From positions 1 to 64,000 of the forward strand of contig JAFEAJ010000005.1 in NCBI GenBank assembly GCA_018266455.1: DNA of 64,000 nucleotides. Direction: 5' to 3'. The number at the start of each line of letters is the position of its first letter. Positions within the stretch are counted from its first letter, which is position 1. The position numbers and the translations under genes are program-made. Positions 25,982 through 35,729 of the stretch are shown here, piece by piece. Origin of the DNA: Bacteroidota bacterium (GTDB taxonomy: Bacteria > Bacteroidota > Bacteroidia > Chitinophagales > Chitinophagaceae). The notes under the pieces are model-generated. The model ran no database searches and was not told the DNA's origin. It worked only from the letters and a program-made list of their open reading frames with translations.

Positions 25982-26398
25982 ATGGATGAAGCAGTGGAAC
26001 ATATACTGAAACGTAACCTGCTGAGCGTAACAGACAGCCGAAGAAAAATACTTGAATTGTTTTTCAATAGCCAGGGGGCGCTATCCCATGGTGATATTGA
26101 AAAAAAAGCAGGTGAGAAATTTGACCGTGTTACTATTTATCGCACATTACAGGCCTTTTTAGAAAAAGGTATTATCCACAATATCCCTACTGCCGAAAAT
26201 TCCGTTTTATACGCGCTTTGCAAAGACGATTGTACAGAAGGCCATCACCATGATAACCACGTGCATTTTATATGTAATGAATGCGGCAATACCATTTGCC
26301 TTGAAAACGTGAGCATCCCATCTGTTAAGCTTCCTAAAGGCTTTATATCTTCCCAGGTAGATGTAGTAGTAAGCGGGGTCTGCAAAGATTGCAAATAA
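25982..26398 (+). CDS. Fur-family metal-responsive repressor (Zur-like)
   Basis: This is a 138-residue Fur-superfamily regulator. The N-terminal winged helix (about 1-80) includes TDSRRKILELFF and FDRVTIYRTLQAFLEKGIIH. The dimerisation domain has the HHHDNHVHFICNECGNTICLE metal region and a structural zinc site made by CNEC and CKDC pairs. Proximity to a MerC-type transporter favours zinc over iron, but sequence alone cannot prove it. The perfect palindrome at 25199-25221 is the obvious candidate target. It lies directly behind the SCO1 gene. Confidence 0.92.
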   Translation: MDEAVEHILKRNLLSVTDSRRKILELFFNSQGALSHGDIEKKAGEKFDRVTIYRTLQAFLEKGIIHNIPTAENSVLYALCKDDCTEGHHHDNHVHFICNECGNTICLENVSIPSVKLPKGFISSQVDVVVSGVCKDCK

Positions 26399-26533
26399 AC
26401 ACTGGTGTCTGCTAATTTTTAAAAATGCCAATTGATAAAATCAGTATCATCGCGCTCTGTTCATTTCATTATGCTGTTCCAAAAATATCTCTTTCGCTAT
26501 CGGGAACAAAAATTCCGCTTCTTGACCCTGGCG

Positions 26534-26929
26534 CTATCTTTTTAAATTCGCCAATATCTTTTCCTGTACTGCTTTCAGCAATTCAGGTGTAACTTTTACT
26601 TTTTGGCTGGTAAAGTTGAGGTCATTAGCGCCGTTAATGGGAATGAGGTGCAGGTGCACATGCGGCACATCCAGTCCAATAACAGATATGCCGCAACGAT
26701 TGCATTTGAATGACTTTTCAATAGCAAGCGCAATGGGTTTTGCGAACACCAGTATTTGGGAAAGATAATCATCAGGCAAATCAAAAAGTTTATCTTCTTC
26801 TATTTTCGGTATTACCAGCACATGGCCCTCACGCAGGGGAAAAATATCAAGGAAGGCAAAAAAATTCGCATCTTCTGCAATTTTGTAAGACGGAATTTCC
26901 CCTTTTATTATTTTGGAAAAGATGGTCAT
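26534..26929 (-). CDS. HIT-family (histidine triad) nucleotide hydrolase
   Basis: The product is a 131-residue HIT protein, a nucleotide phosphoramidase or hydrolase of uncertain natural substrate. It opens with TIFSKIIKGEIPSYKI, typical of the Hint branch, has HVLVIPK in the middle, and carries the catalytic triad motif HVHLHLIP (about 94-101). It is 68 bp downstream of greA on the same strand, a pairing often seen in Bacteroidota, so the two are likely one operon. Confidence 0.95.
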   Translation of the reverse strand: MTIFSKIIKGEIPSYKIAEDANFFAFLDIFPLREGHVLVIPKIEEDKLFDLPDDYLSQILVFAKPIALAIEKSFKCNRCGISVIGLDVPHVHLHLIPINGANDLNFTSQKVKVTPELLKAVQEKILANLKR

Positions 26930-26997
26930 AATGAGATGAGGTTTGAAGATGGGGAATGAGCAACTGATCTTGTACCCCCAAATATCCTATCTGCCGC

Positions 26998-27471
26998 CTA
27001 TATCCTAATACCTTCAATTTTGAATTTCAAAATTCCTGCCGGCACCTGCACTTCAGTAATATCGCCCACCTGCCTGCCCAACAAACCTTTTCCGATTGGA
27101 GAGGTCACGGAAATTTTGCTCTGTTTCAAATCAGCTTCCTTTTCTGAAACAAGATGATAAGTTGCCTGTTTTTTTGTGTTCAGGTTGGTTACCGTTACCT
27201 TGGTCAATATAGAAACCTTGCTGGTATCAATGGCATTTTCATCAATTACACGGGCATTCGCAAGATCGCCTTCCAGTTTCTGGATCTTTGCTTCCAGCAA
27301 ACCCTGCGCTTCTTTAGCTGCATCATATTCCGCATTCTCGCGCAGGTCGCCCTTTTCACGGGCTTCTGCAATGGCTTTTGAAGCTGCAGGGCGGTCTACC
27401 GCTTTCATTTTTTGCAATTCGGCTTTCAGTTGTTCAAGCGCATCTTTTGTCAAATATGTAATTCCACTCAT
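26998..27471 (-). CDS. greA: Transcription elongation factor GreA
   Basis: GreA rescues backtracked RNA polymerase by stimulating transcript cleavage. The 157-residue protein has the N-terminal coiled-coil (about 1-75; AIAEAREKGDLRENAEYDAA holds the acidic tip residues needed for cleavage) and the C-terminal FKBP-like domain (VTVTNLNTKKQATYHLV, SPIGKGLLGRQVGD). The length is standard. Its leader contains a terminator-like hairpin (27502-27539) between a putative promoter and the start codon, suggesting attenuation. Confidence 0.97.
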   Translation of the reverse strand: MSGITYLTKDALEQLKAELQKMKAVDRPAASKAIAEAREKGDLRENAEYDAAKEAQGLLEAKIQKLEGDLANARVIDENAIDTSKVSILTKVTVTNLNTKKQATYHLVSEKEADLKQSKISVTSPIGKGLLGRQVGDITEVQVPAGILKFKIEGIRI

Positions 27472-27501
27472 AACATTCCTTTTACATCATCACTAAATGA
27501 G

Positions 27502-27558
27502 AAAAAAAATACAACGCCTCATTTTATAATGAAGCGTTGCACTATTTGTACAAAGGTA
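27502..27558 (-). promoter_or_regulatory. greA leader: -7 box followed by a terminator-like hairpin
   Basis: On the minus strand a TACCTTTG box (27551-27558) is followed, about 12 bases later, by a 12-bp stem (27512-27539; CAACGC...GCGTTG with one U-G pair in minus-strand RNA and a 4-nt loop) and then UAU8 (27502-27511). The start codon of greA is 30 bp further on. The wobble is a mismatch in the opposite strand, which supports the minus orientation. It may be an attenuator yielding a short RNA, or the terminator of an upstream transcript. Confidence 0.6.
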
Positions 27559-27881
27559 TAAATATTAACGGAAATAATAAAGCTAAGGCATTGCCGGTAA
27601 TAAAACAAAAAATTAAACAGTTGCGCACAAGGAATACCAAAAGCTGTCGAGAGATCGGTTGATGGCAAAGCAACATGCATGCAAAACCTTTTCCTACACA
27701 TGCTTTAATTGCTTAGAAGCAGTCTAAAAATGGTTTTGGGAACAACCAGCAGGCTTAACCTTTTCGAAAGCGCATACAGGGTTGCCCGATTTATCATCAA
27801 TGACGGACTTTGAAAAAGTTGAGTTGCTGTGACATAAAATTTTTGAAATCATTTTTAGGCAGCTTCTTAAGTAAAAAAAGT
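27559..27881. other. 323-bp intergenic region between the dehydrogenase gene and the greA promoter
   Basis: No convincing gene is visible. A 60-residue open frame on the minus strand (27519-27701) overlaps the greA leader and has no recognisable features. A small RNA ending at the 27512-27539 hairpin is conceivable, but I see no conserved family. Confidence 0.4.
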
Positions 27882-28805
27882 TTAAATGCCAAGCTTGTCC
27901 AGTATCACCTTTGCCATTTTATAAAAGGCTTCATGGCTATAGCCTGCAATATGAGGGGTGATAATAACATTAGGCTGCAATAAAAGCCAATCCAGGTCGT
28001 GTTTTTCTTTTGCGGAATAGGTCTCCAGCTTTTCATTTTCCAGCACATCGAGTGCCGCACCGGCAATTTTTTGATTTTTTAATGCACGGATAACAGCAGC
28101 AGTATCATGAACTTTTCCACGGCTTGCATTAATAAAATAAGGTTTTCTTGCTAAAGAGCTAAAAAAAAGGTCATTTGCCATATTCATGGTCTCGTCAGTA
28201 AGCGGCACATGCAGGCTGATGATATCGGCATATCGGGCTATCTGCTCCATGTTGGCCTCATGCACCTCTTTTTTTGCAAAACCGAATTTGTATTTATCAT
28301 AGGCTAGAATGGTAACCTCAAATGATGAAAGCAGTGTGGCAAACGCACCTCCTGTATTACCAAAACCTATAATGCCGACAGTTTTCCCTGCCAGTTCTGT
28401 TCCCCGGTTTGCATCGCGAAGCCATTTGCCTTTTTTTATTTCCAGGTTGCTGGACGAGATCTTGTTCGTCAGGTTAAGTAACATGCCGAGCACATGCTCT
28501 GCTACGGCATTGCGGTTTCCTTCAGGACTGCTTGCGCAAAGAATATTTTTGCTTTCTGCATAAGCCACATCAATCAATTCCATGCCGCTACCCAGGCGGC
28601 CAATCCATTTGAGCTCCCCTGCCTTATCGAGTATGTTCTTATCAACCTTTAACCTTGTGGTAACAATCAGCCCTTCCGCATCAGCAATTTCTGTTTCCAA
28701 TTCTTCATAAGTTACCTGAGGCAGGTTTTTCACTTCATACCCCTGAGCAGTTAACCTTTCTGTTAAATATTCATGAGCTTTTGCAGTAATGATGGCCTTT
28801 TTCAT
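27882..28805 (-). CDS. D-2-hydroxyacid dehydrogenase (phosphoglycerate dehydrogenase-like)
   Basis: This is a 307-residue NAD-dependent dehydrogenase of the D-isomer family. The Rossmann motif is [13 protein letters not shown], and the catalytic residues are seen in order: Arg in [10 protein letters not shown], a Glu region ([10 protein letters not shown]) and His in [12 protein letters not shown]. It lacks the ACT regulatory domain of classical SerA. In several Bacteroidota a short SerA-like enzyme acts as 3-phosphoglycerate dehydrogenase, but glyoxylate or other 2-hydroxyacid activity cannot be excluded, and no serC or serB neighbour helps. It lies 75 bp beyond rsmA on the same strand. Confidence 0.85.
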   Translation of the reverse strand: MKKAIITAKAHEYLTERLTAQGYEVKNLPQVTYEELETEIADAEGLIVTTRLKVDKNILDKAGELKWIGRLGSGMELIDVAYAESKNILCASSPEGNRNAVAEHVLGMLLNLTNKISSSNLEIKKGKWLRDANRGTELAGKTVGIIGFGNTGGAFATLLSSFEVTILAYDKYKFGFAKKEVHEANMEQIARYADIISLHVPLTDETMNMANDLFFSSLARKPYFINASRGKVHDTAAVIRALKNQKIAGAALDVLENEKLETYSAKEKHDLDWLLLQPNVIITPHIAGYSHEAFYKMAKVILDKLGI

Positions 28806-28880
28806 CTTTAAAATACGTTTTAGGTGACAGGCAACATTAATTGATACTGAAAATCCTTTTCCTGTTAAAGCCGCTTGCTT

Positions 28881-29639
28881 TCAAGGGCGTTTCATGTCAA
28901 ATGTCAATTGCGCAAAATCTTTTATAGATAATTGCTCTGCGCGCCTACTGAAAATTTCTTTTTTTAATATTTCTTCGACAAACATTTTTTTTACTGCATT
29001 GCGCAAGGTTTTTCTTCGTTGGTTGAATGCTGTTTTCACCAAATCAAAAAAATCTTTTTCACTGCTGAGTTTCAAGCGATCGGGTTTTGACATTAAGCGT
29101 ATCACCGCGCTTTTTACTTTTGGAGGTGGCATAAAAGAATTTTCATTCACTTCGAACAAATACTCTACATCAAAAAAGGCCTGTACTAAAATGCTGAGGA
29201 CTCCGTAAATTTTATTCCCTTCTTTTGCCACTATACGCTGTGCCACCTCTTTCTGGAACATGCCAATAACAGATTGCACATCATCTTTCCACTCTAAAAT
29301 TTTAAAAAGAATTTGTGAAGATATGTTATAAGGAAAATTGCCGGCGACTGTAAAGCCTCCTTCAAATGGCTTTTCAATATCCAGAAAACTTTGATGAATG
29401 ATTTTGCTTTGCAAGCTTGGGTATTTCTTAATAAGATAAACTACTTTTTCACCATCCAGTTCAACTGCTTTAAAGTTAATTTCCGGTATCTCCAAAAAAT
29501 ATTTCGTAAGCGCGCCGGCGCCAGGGCCTACTTCCAACAATTGCTGAAATGGGTTTTGTTTAACTGCCTCGACAATTTTACGGCAAATATTCTCATCATG
29601 CAGAAAATGCTGCCCGAGCGATTTTTTTAGCCTGTACAT
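28881..29639 (-). CDS. rsmA: 16S rRNA dimethyladenosine transferase RsmA (KsgA)
   Basis: RsmA dimethylates two adjacent adenosines in helix 45 of 16S rRNA during small-subunit assembly. The 252-residue protein begins with the family signature KKSLGQHFLHDENI, followed by the SAM-binding LEVGPGAGALTKYFL, the catalytic NFPYNISSQI motif and FMPPPKVKSAVIRL. The frame is open to an ATG at 29666, but conserved sequence begins right after the ATG at 29639, so the shorter start is favoured. It is divergent from glpK. Confidence 0.95.
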   Translation of the reverse strand: MYRLKKSLGQHFLHDENICRKIVEAVKQNPFQQLLEVGPGAGALTKYFLEIPEINFKAVELDGEKVVYLIKKYPSLQSKIIHQSFLDIEKPFEGGFTVAGNFPYNISSQILFKILEWKDDVQSVIGMFQKEVAQRIVAKEGNKIYGVLSILVQAFFDVEYLFEVNENSFMPPPKVKSAVIRLMSKPDRLKLSSEKDFFDLVKTAFNQRRKTLRNAVKKMFVEEILKKEIFSRRAEQLSIKDFAQLTFDMKRP

Positions 29640-29739
29640 AAGAGGGGCAAAAATAATCCATCTCATTTAATGAATATCCTAAATACATGGCTGCTATTAC
29701 AAAAGAAATTTTTATCTTTTGCCCTCAAACTTCGGTTGC

Positions 29740-31242
29740 ATGCAAAAAAAATATATTCTTGCCCTCGACCAGGGCACTACCAGTTCAAGGGCCATCATCT
29801 TCGACCATTCAGGCAATATCATTAATACTGCCCAAAAAGAATTCAGGCAAATTTACCCTCAGCCGGCATGGGTGGAACATGATGCGGAAGAGATATGGTC
29901 TTCACAATATGGTGTGTTGGCTGAAGCCATGGCAAAACAAAATATCCATACTGAACAGATTGCCGCCATTGGCATCACCAACCAGCGCGAAACCACCATT
30001 GTGTGGGAAAGAAAAACAGGCAAGCCTATTCATAATGCCATTGTGTGGCAGGACAGGAGAACTGCAGATTATTGCAACCAGCTAAAAGCCCAGGGATTAT
30101 CAAAAACCATCCAGGAAAAAACAGGACTTGTTGTAGATGCCTATTTTTCAGCTACCAAATTAAAATGGGTGCTTGACAATGTGAGCGGCGCAAGGGCAAA
30201 AGCGGAAAAGGGGGAGCTCGCATTTGGAACTGTTGATAGCTGGCTGGCATGGAAGCTATCATCAGGCCAATTGCATATTACCGATATTTCCAATGCTTCG
30301 CGTACCATGCTTTTCAATATTCATACCTGTAACTGGGACGATGATTTGTTAAAGCTGTTCAATATCCCAAAAAATATTTTGCCTGAAGTGAAAGCCTCCA
30401 GTGAAATATACGGAAATAGCGGAAGCATCATAGCCCCGTCTTCAGGAATCCCGATTGCTGGCATTGCCGGCGATCAGCAGGCAGCTTTATTTGGGCAATT
30501 GTGCACACAGCCGGGAATGGTAAAGAACACATATGGCACAGGTTGTTTTATGTTGATGAACACAGGCACAAATGCAGTGGCTTCAAGAAACAATCTGCTT
30601 ACCACCATTGCCTGGAAAATCAATAATAAAGTGGAGTATGCATTAGAAGGGAGCATTTTTATAGGTGGCGCTGTAGTGCAATGGCTGCGCGATGGATTAC
30701 GGATGATACACTCTTCTTCGGAAGTGGAAGCGCTTGCCACATCAGTAAATGAAACAGATGGGGTTTATGTCGTTCCTGCCTTCGCAGGACTTGGCGCACC
30801 GCACTGGAACCAATATGCCCGTGGCAGCATTTTCGGTATGACCCGCGGCACCACCAATGCGCACATTGCGCGTGCTGCACTGGAGGGTATCGCTTATCAA
30901 ACTTATGATGTGCTGCATGCCATGGAAGCGGATTCAAATATCAGCATTAAAGAGCTGCGCGTTGATGGCGGCGCCACCGCCAATAATTTGCTCATGCAAT
31001 TCCAGTCAGATATTTTGCAGTGCCCTGTCGTGAGGCCAAAAGTATATGAAACCACTGCGCTGGGCGCAGCCTATCTTGCAGGCCTTGCCGTTGGCTATTG
31101 GAACAGCATCGGTGATTTACAAAAGCAATGGCAGGTAGATAAAAAATTTGCCCCCGTTGTTGATAAAGAGAAAATAAACTCATTACTGAAAGGATGGCAG
31201 CGTGCAGTCAAAGCAAGCATTGCATGGGCAGAGCTACAATAA
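29740..31242 (+). CDS. glpK: Glycerol kinase
   Basis: GlpK phosphorylates glycerol to sn-glycerol 3-phosphate with ATP. The 500-residue protein has the FGGY-kinase signatures: [14 protein letters not shown] at the N-terminus, [42 protein letters not shown], and the C-terminal [19 protein letters not shown]. Length is typical. The ATG at 29740 directly precedes the conserved start; an upstream TTG is rejected. A TATCTTTTG word at 29713-29721 may be its -7 box. It leads a glpK-glpD-glpF series for glycerol use. Confidence 0.97.
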   Translation: MQKKYILALDQGTTSSRAIIFDHSGNIINTAQKEFRQIYPQPAWVEHDAEEIWSSQYGVLAEAMAKQNIHTEQIAAIGITNQRETTIVWERKTGKPIHNAIVWQDRRTADYCNQLKAQGLSKTIQEKTGLVVDAYFSATKLKWVLDNVSGARAKAEKGELAFGTVDSWLAWKLSSGQLHITDISNASRTMLFNIHTCNWDDDLLKLFNIPKNILPEVKASSEIYGNSGSIIAPSSGIPIAGIAGDQQAALFGQLCTQPGMVKNTYGTGCFMLMNTGTNAVASRNNLLTTIAWKINNKVEYALEGSIFIGGAVVQWLRDGLRMIHSSSEVEALATSVNETDGVYVVPAFAGLGAPHWNQYARGSIFGMTRGTTNAHIARAALEGIAYQTYDVLHAMEADSNISIKELRVDGGATANNLLMQFQSDILQCPVVRPKVYETTALGAAYLAGLAVGYWNSIGDLQKQWQVDKKFAPVVDKEKINSLLKGWQRAVKASIAWAELQ

Positions 31243-31444
31243 CAGTTGATGAATTAATAGGTATTTCATGATATAAAAATCATTTTGTGTTTTTGTTTTT
31301 TAAATATGAAACATCGCTGCCCTCCCGTTCCGGAACAGGCGCATTGTGCGGTTCGCCTACATCAATCCTATTGGATAAAGGGCTGCTTTCATCATTAATA
31401 ATAAATTATACATTCACATTTCACCATACACTTTTTTACAAAAC

Positions 31445-33022
31445 ATGACAAGGCAGGAAATGATCGCACAATTGGAATCGCATTCAGGGAAATGGGACAT
31501 TTGTATTATTGGTGGGGGCGCAACCGGGTTAGGAGCTGCTGTGGATGCGGCTTCACGCGGTTTCAAGACTATTTTACTGGAGCAATATGATTTTGCTAAA
31601 GCTACTTCTTCGCGCTCCACAAAATTGGTTCATGGTGGCGTGCGCTATTTACAGCAGGGGAATATCAAGCTCGTTCTTGAAGCATTAAAAGAAAGGGGAA
31701 TATTAAAAAATAATGCGCCCCACCTTGTAAAAAACCAATCTTTTATTGTTCCGAATTACAAATGGTGGGAGGGCCCTTTTTATGGGATAGGGCTAAAAGT
31801 TTACGACTGGATGAGCGGCAGGCTCGGCCTCGGCCCCTCTCAATTCCTGACAAAGGAAGAAACACTGGAAAAAGCGCCCACCCTCGATGCGGACGGATTG
31901 CGCGGCAGCGTGCTATATCACGATGGACAATTCGATGATGCCAGGCTTGCTATTAATCTTGCTGCAACTGCTGCAGAAAACGGATGCACGCTCATCAATT
32001 ATTGCAAGGCAACCAATCTTATAAAACAGGACAACCTGGTTACTGGGGTGCATGCGCGTGATATTTTGAATGAAATAGACTATACGATAAAAGCCAAAGC
32101 TGTTATTAACGCCTCCGGGGTTTTTACAGATTTCGTCCTGAAAATGGATGATGAACAAAACGAAGATATTATTGCCCCGAGCCAGGGGGTGCATATTGTT
32201 CTTGACAAAGAATTTCTTCCTGGCGATGCCGCCATCATGGTACCGCATACTGATGATGGCCGTGTGCTGTTCGCCGTGCCCTGGCATAATAAGATTATTA
32301 TCGGTACTACCGATACGCCGATTGATGAACACCAAGAAAAATTACTGGCCGAGCCAATTGCATTGGATGAAGAAATTGATTTCATCCTGCACCAGATCAG
32401 TAAATACCTAACGCACACGCCTACCAGAAAAAACATAAAAAGTGTCTTTGCCGGACTGAGGCCCCTGGTAAAAGGAAGCAGTAAAAAAACGGCTGAGCTT
32501 TCGAGAGACCACCTGATAACAGTATCTGGCTCAGGATTAATTACTATTACCGGGGGCAAATGGACAACCTACCGGAGAATGGCTGAAGATGTGGTGAATA
32601 CAGCTATCAAAAAAGCCAATCTCGAAAACAAAGCATGTATTACCGAATCATTAAAAATTCACGGCGCAAAACAAATAACAGATTTCAACAAAGCATTGTA
32701 TTATTACGGATCCGACAAAGAAAAAATAAAGTCTCTTATTGAAAAAAACAATTCGCTTAGTGAGCTTATTCATCCTAATTTAGCTTATGTGAAAGCTGAA
32801 GTAGTATGGGCTGTACAAAATGAAATGTGCATGACTGTTGAAGATTTTTTAGCAAGAAGGACAAGGGCCTTGTTGCTCGATGCAAATGCAGCAATAGAAT
32901 GCGCCCCTGCCGTAGCTTCCTTAATGTCCAAAGAAATGAATAAAGAAGAAACCTGGGCGGCAAAGCAGGTAGCAGCATTTAAAGAAGTAGCCGGCAACTA
33001 CTTACCAAAACATGTATCATAA
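31445..33022 (+). CDS. glpD: Glycerol-3-phosphate dehydrogenase (FAD-dependent)
   Basis: GlpD oxidises glycerol 3-phosphate to dihydroxyacetone phosphate and passes electrons to quinone at the inner membrane. The 525-residue protein shows the FAD-binding GGGATGLGAAVDAASRG (about 22-38), SSRSTKLVHGGVRYLQQG, WHNKIIIGTTDTP and SGSGLITITGGKWTTYRRM. The C-terminal alpha-helical domain is present. A 202-bp gap separates it from glpK; glpF follows after 19 bp. Confidence 0.96.
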   Translation: MTRQEMIAQLESHSGKWDICIIGGGATGLGAAVDAASRGFKTILLEQYDFAKATSSRSTKLVHGGVRYLQQGNIKLVLEALKERGILKNNAPHLVKNQSFIVPNYKWWEGPFYGIGLKVYDWMSGRLGLGPSQFLTKEETLEKAPTLDADGLRGSVLYHDGQFDDARLAINLAATAAENGCTLINYCKATNLIKQDNLVTGVHARDILNEIDYTIKAKAVINASGVFTDFVLKMDDEQNEDIIAPSQGVHIVLDKEFLPGDAAIMVPHTDDGRVLFAVPWHNKIIIGTTDTPIDEHQEKLLAEPIALDEEIDFILHQISKYLTHTPTRKNIKSVFAGLRPLVKGSSKKTAELSRDHLITVSGSGLITITGGKWTTYRRMAEDVVNTAIKKANLENKACITESLKIHGAKQITDFNKALYYYGSDKEKIKSLIEKNNSLSELIHPNLAYVKAEVVWAVQNEMCMTVEDFLARRTRALLLDANAAIECAPAVASLMSKEMNKEETWAAKQVAAFKEVAGNYLPKHVS

Positions 33023-33041
33023 AATTTAAATCATAAGTCAA

Positions 33042-33773
33042 ATGACTCCTTTTCTCGGCGAGCTGATAGGAACGACACTATTGATTATATTAGGATGCGG
33101 CGTTGTTGCCAATGTGTTGCTGAACAAAACCAAAGGAAATAATAGTGGCTGGATTGTCATTGCTTTCGGTTGGGCAATGGCAGTTTATGTAGGTGTTTTT
33201 GTAGCCACCCCTTACAGCGGCGCACATTTAAATCCGGCTGTTACTATTGGCCTGGCCGTTGCAGGAAAATTTGAATGGGCTTTAGTTGGGCCATATATTG
33301 TCGCACAAATACTTGGGGCAATGATTGGTGCATTCATCATTTGGGTCACTTATCGCCAGCATTTCAACGAAACTGATAATGCAGATGCGAAGCTGGCTGT
33401 GTTCAGCACCGGGCCTGCCATCAGGAACCCAATAGATAACCTGTTTTCAGAAATCATCGGCACCTTCGTACTGGTATTTGCAGTGCTTTATATTGCCGGC
33501 CCCAGCATTAACCTCAATAACAACGATGGTAAAATAGGTTTGGGTGCTATAGGAGCGCTGCCTGTTGCCTTCCTTGTACTTGCAATCGGTCTTTCGCTCG
33601 GCGGCACAACAGGTTACGCCATTAATCCGGCTCGCGACATTGGGCCGCGCATTATGCATTTTATTTTACCCATTAGCAAAAAAAAGGACAGCGACTGGAA
33701 CTATTCCTGGGTACCCATTATCGGCCCGATTATTGGCGGAGTAATCGCAGCTGTGTTGTTCAAAGTGGTTTGA
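33042..33773 (+). CDS. glpF: Glycerol uptake facilitator (MIP family)
   Basis: GlpF is a six-helix channel that lets glycerol enter by diffusion. The 243-residue protein has both pore motifs, HLNPAVTIG and AINPARDIGPRI. The aspartate after the second NPA-R is the mark of aquaglyceroporins as opposed to strict water channels, which agrees with its place 19 bp behind glpD. It ends convergent with the aminotransferase gene, 21 bp apart. Confidence 0.95.
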   Translation: MTPFLGELIGTTLLIILGCGVVANVLLNKTKGNNSGWIVIAFGWAMAVYVGVFVATPYSGAHLNPAVTIGLAVAGKFEWALVGPYIVAQILGAMIGAFIIWVTYRQHFNETDNADAKLAVFSTGPAIRNPIDNLFSEIIGTFVLVFAVLYIAGPSINLNNNDGKIGLGAIGALPVAFLVLAIGLSLGGTTGYAINPARDIGPRIMHFILPISKKKDSDWNYSWVPIIGPIIGGVIAAVLFKVV

Positions 33774-33794
33774 TACAAGTTGCAAAGAGGCAAA

Positions 33795-34970
33795 TCAGAT
33801 CAATGCTTTCAGAATGATTTCACAGGCTATGTTGATTTCCCCTTCACTAATAATCAGTGGTGGGGCAATGCGCATACAATTCGGCGCAAATAAAAACCAA
33901 TCTGTTAATACGCCATTTGCAATGCATGTATCAATTACCTTTTTATTGACTTCAAAACTTTCAAATTCAACTGCAATTAACAATCCAGATGAACGGACTG
34001 CTTTTATCTTAGGGTGAACTAATAATTGCCTGAATAATTTTTCTTTTGATTTGACCAGGGCAATCCAATTTTCTTCCAATAATACTTTCATTGAAGCCAT
34101 GCCTGAAGAACAACATACGGGATGGCCCCCGAAAGTAGTGATATGGCCGAGAATCGGGTTTTCAGTTAATTGGCCCATTCGTATTCTATCCGCTATAAAG
34201 GCCCCCAGTGGCATTCCGCCCCCAAGCGCCTTGCCCAGCAACAAAATATCAGGAACAACCTCATAAGGCTCAAAGCCCCAAAGCACACCTGTTCTTCCAA
34301 AACCTGTTTGTATTTCGTCGAGCACCAGCAATGTTCCCATTGCCCTGCATTTTTTGCTTAACGCTTTCATCCACTCCCCGGTTGGGGCAAACACCCCCCT
34401 CTCCGCCTGGACTGTTTCCGCAACAACACATGCAGTCTTCCCTGTTATATATTTCAATGATTCAAAGGAGTCATAATCGAGATGCAAAATATCCGGAAGC
34501 AATGGCCGAAATGCATTGCGCCAGTATTCATCTCCAATAATGCTCAGTGCGCCCTGAGTGGAGCCATGATAAGATTGTTTGAATGCTATAACCTGTGTTC
34601 TATTGGTAACCCGTTTTGCCAATTTCATAGCCCCTTCCACAGCTTCTGCTCCTGAATTGGTAAAATAAACTGAATTTAATGAAGAAGGCAAGTTATCGGT
34701 GAGCAGTTTTGCATACTGCACCTGTGGTGACTGAATAAGTTCTCCATATACTAAGACATGCAGGTATTTATCAGCTTGTTCTTTGATGGCTTCCAGCACC
34801 TTTGGGTGCCGGTGACCAGTATTGCAAACGCTAATTCCCCCAACCAGGTCAATATATCTTTTCCCACCGATATCAAAAAGATGAATACCTTCAGCTTTTA
34901 CGATTTCAAGTGCCAGCGGCGATGGGGAAGTTTGTGCAACATGCTTAAAAAACAATTCCCTGTTGTTCAT
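33795..34970 (-). CDS. Class III aminotransferase (acetylornithine/ornithine-aminotransferase-like)
   Basis: This is a 391-residue PLP enzyme of fold type I. It has DIGGKRYIDLVGGISVCNTGHRHP at the start (only partly quoted), the PLP-region words YFTNSGAEAVEGAMKLA and LDEIQTGFGRTG, and the Schiff-base lysine in LLGKALGGGMPLGAF. A second class III aminotransferase is encoded in the arginine operon at 54735-55892, so this one probably has another substrate (ornithine, lysine or a diamine). The open frame extends to a TTG at 34988; the ATG at 34970 is preferred. Confidence 0.88.
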   Translation of the reverse strand: MNNRELFFKHVAQTSPSPLALEIVKAEGIHLFDIGGKRYIDLVGGISVCNTGHRHPKVLEAIKEQADKYLHVLVYGELIQSPQVQYAKLLTDNLPSSLNSVYFTNSGAEAVEGAMKLAKRVTNRTQVIAFKQSYHGSTQGALSIIGDEYWRNAFRPLLPDILHLDYDSFESLKYITGKTACVVAETVQAERGVFAPTGEWMKALSKKCRAMGTLLVLDEIQTGFGRTGVLWGFEPYEVVPDILLLGKALGGGMPLGAFIADRIRMGQLTENPILGHITTFGGHPVCCSSGMASMKVLLEENWIALVKSKEKLFRQLLVHPKIKAVRSSGLLIAVEFESFEVNKKVIDTCIANGVLTDWFLFAPNCMRIAPPLIISEGEINIACEIILKALI

Positions 34971-35101
34971 TGTAACAAATGTCGGCAAGAATTTGGGATA
35001 TTTTGCGTGAACATAAGTTTATGTGACTTTTGTAATTGACCCGATAATTTTTCAGGACACTCTTTTAAAGAAAACCAACACATCTAAAACCATAAATACT
35101 C

Positions 35102-35614
35102 ATGCCTGTTATTCTCCCTGTTGAAGGCGTTTCTCCTAAATTTGGCAACAATTGTTTTATAGCGCCCAATGCCACTATCGTTGGCGATGTGTACATGGGC
35201 AATGATTGCAGTGTTTGGTTCAATGCAGTCGTAAGGGGCGATGTAAATATCATCCGCATTGGCAATAAAGTGAATATCCAGGACGGGGCGGTGATCCATT
35301 GCACTTATAAAAAAACACAAACAGTTATCGGACATAATGTGTCTATCGGCCATAATGCCATTGTTCATGGATGCACGGTTCACGATAATGTGCTGATCGG
35401 GATGGGTGCCATTGTGATGGATGGGGCCGAAATAGGCAGCCATTCTATTATTGCGGCTGGGGCGGTGGTGCTGGAAGGAACGATAATAGAGCATGGCTCT
35501 ATTTATGCAGGCGTGCCGGCAAAAAAAGTAAAAGATATTTCAGAAGATCTTATAAGCGGTCAGATTCAACGGATTGCAGATAATTATATTCACTACGCCA
35601 ACTGGTTTAGGTAG
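35102..35614 (+). CDS. Gamma-carbonic-anhydrase-like left-handed beta-helix protein
   Basis: This is a 170-residue hexapeptide-repeat protein of the gamma-carbonic-anhydrase/YrdA family. Repeats of the [LIV]-G-x4 type run from about 18 to 135. The zinc-ligand histidines are seen in DGAVIHCTYKK, VSIGHNAIVHGCTV, and the arginine in VVRGDVNIIRIG. Whether it hydrates CO2 is uncertain, since many family members lack proven activity. It is divergent from the aminotransferase gene. Confidence 0.88.
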   Translation: MPVILPVEGVSPKFGNNCFIAPNATIVGDVYMGNDCSVWFNAVVRGDVNIIRIGNKVNIQDGAVIHCTYKKTQTVIGHNVSIGHNAIVHGCTVHDNVLIGMGAIVMDGAEIGSHSIIAAGAVVLEGTIIEHGSIYAGVPAKKVKDISEDLISGQIQRIADNYIHYANWFR

Positions 35615-35729
35615 GTTCAAAGGCAAATGTGTTGACTTGGTTATTAGCTAATCAACACTTCGGTATGGTTCATTTGCTTGCAAATACCATAAAATATTTG
35701 TAAGTTTAATTCGTTTAACAGCTATACCC

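Noticed and set aside
27519..27701. 60-codon minus-strand ORF upstream of greA
   Set aside because: It runs through the greA promoter and hairpin, shows no signal peptide or domain, and has low-complexity hydrophobic composition.
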